Below are positions 52,546 to 64,000 of a stretch of DNA of 64,000 nucleotides, piece after piece; position 1 is the first letter of the stretch, and the number at the start of each line of letters is the position of its first letter. The notes below the pieces were generated by a model. It was not told where the DNA came from and did no database searches. It saw nothing but the letters and a program-made list of their open reading frames with translations. Source of the stretch: Eleginops maclovinus (Eukaryota; Chordata; Actinopteri; Perciformes; Eleginopidae); contig NC_086368.1 in assembly GCF_036324505.1 (NCBI RefSeq), positions 17,597,878 through 17,661,877 of the forward strand, written 5' to 3'. A program made the position numbers and the translations under genes.

Positions 52546-52717
52546 CTTGCACTATTTTATTTATATTCTGTTATTTCTTTCACTATTTGTATTGGTTTTA
52601 ATTGTTTTATGTCCTATATATTATGTTGCATTGTTGCTGGAGCCTGGGACTTTTGTCATTTGCCATATTGAAACTTTAGCTACTGTGCATATGACAATAA
52701 AGCCTTTGAATCTTGAA
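52546..52717 (+). mobile_element. LINE 3' tail upstream of slc38a3 coding exon 1
   Basis: TTGCACTATTTTATTTATATTCTG, then GCATTGTTGCTGGAGCCTGGGAC, then ATGACAATAAAGCCTTTGAATCTTGAA reproduce the familiar 3' untranslated end of a fish non-LTR retrotransposon. Only the tail remains. It ends about 35 bases before the splice acceptor at 52752. Confidence 0.6.
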
Positions 52718-52752
52718 ACATGTACTTCATGTCTTATTTCCTTCTTCCCCAG

Positions 52753-52824
52753 ATATCAGAAGTTATTGAGCAACCAACTTCATCATAAACATACAAGCCA
52801 AAACATCATAAATTAATAACTTGG
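52753..52824 (+). other. slc38a3 5' UTR segment of coding exon 1
   Basis: A strong acceptor (cttatttccttcttccccag) ends at 52752. The following 72 bases lead to the start codon without a stop-free upstream frame. This is best read as the untranslated start of the exon that carries the slc38a3 ATG. Confidence 0.6.

Positions 52825-64000
<11,176 letters not shown>

Overview
This window is nuclear DNA from a ray-finned fish, most likely a percomorph teleost. It is AT-rich, contains five recognisable vertebrate protein-coding genes split by canonical GT-AG introns, and carries teleost-type repeats: Tc1-like elements, fragments of L2-like LINEs, a tRNA-derived SINE head and very long (CA)n tracts. 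There are no bacterial operons, CRISPR arrays or phage genes. Species cannot be fixed from the sequence. All exon borders below were placed by hand from splice signals, reading phase and recognised protein sequence.

Layout. (1) 1-26415, minus strand: tex264, an ER membrane protein and ER-phagy receptor. Exons 1 to 3 are complete and exon 4 is cut by the left edge; its introns fill the first 26 kb. (2) 27255-28396, plus: gpx1, a selenocysteine glutathione peroxidase, read through an in-frame TGA (codon 40), with a convincing SECIS hairpin in the 3' UTR at 28559-28600. (3) 29184-29926, plus: brk1, the 75-residue WAVE-complex subunit. (4) 31467-39208, plus: rbm5, an 855-residue splicing regulator with 24 coding exons. 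(5) 52825 to beyond 64000, plus: slc38a3 (SNAT3/SN1), a system N glutamine transporter. 444 codons are present and the last ~60 residues lie past the right edge. Its probable TATA promoter and 5' UTR exon lie about 9 kb upstream, near 43.77-43.88 kb.

Between rbm5 and slc38a3 (39.2-43.7 kb) lie facing polyadenylation signals, a deleted Tc1-like transposon, a SINE head and a minus-strand open segment (40521-40714) that may be the last coding exon of a gene I could not identify.

The genes are not one pathway. They cover redox defence (gpx1), actin nucleation (brk1), alternative splicing (rbm5), ER turnover (tex264) and glutamine transport (slc38a3). Four of the five have human counterparts on 3p21 and brk1 on 3p25, so the block is mainly of interest for conserved linkage. 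No new molecular system was found. The best leads are the SECIS/TGA pair, a NAGNAG acceptor in rbm5, a 21-nt microexon in slc38a3, the unidentified minus-strand exon, and several intronic blocks that look like conserved regulatory DNA.
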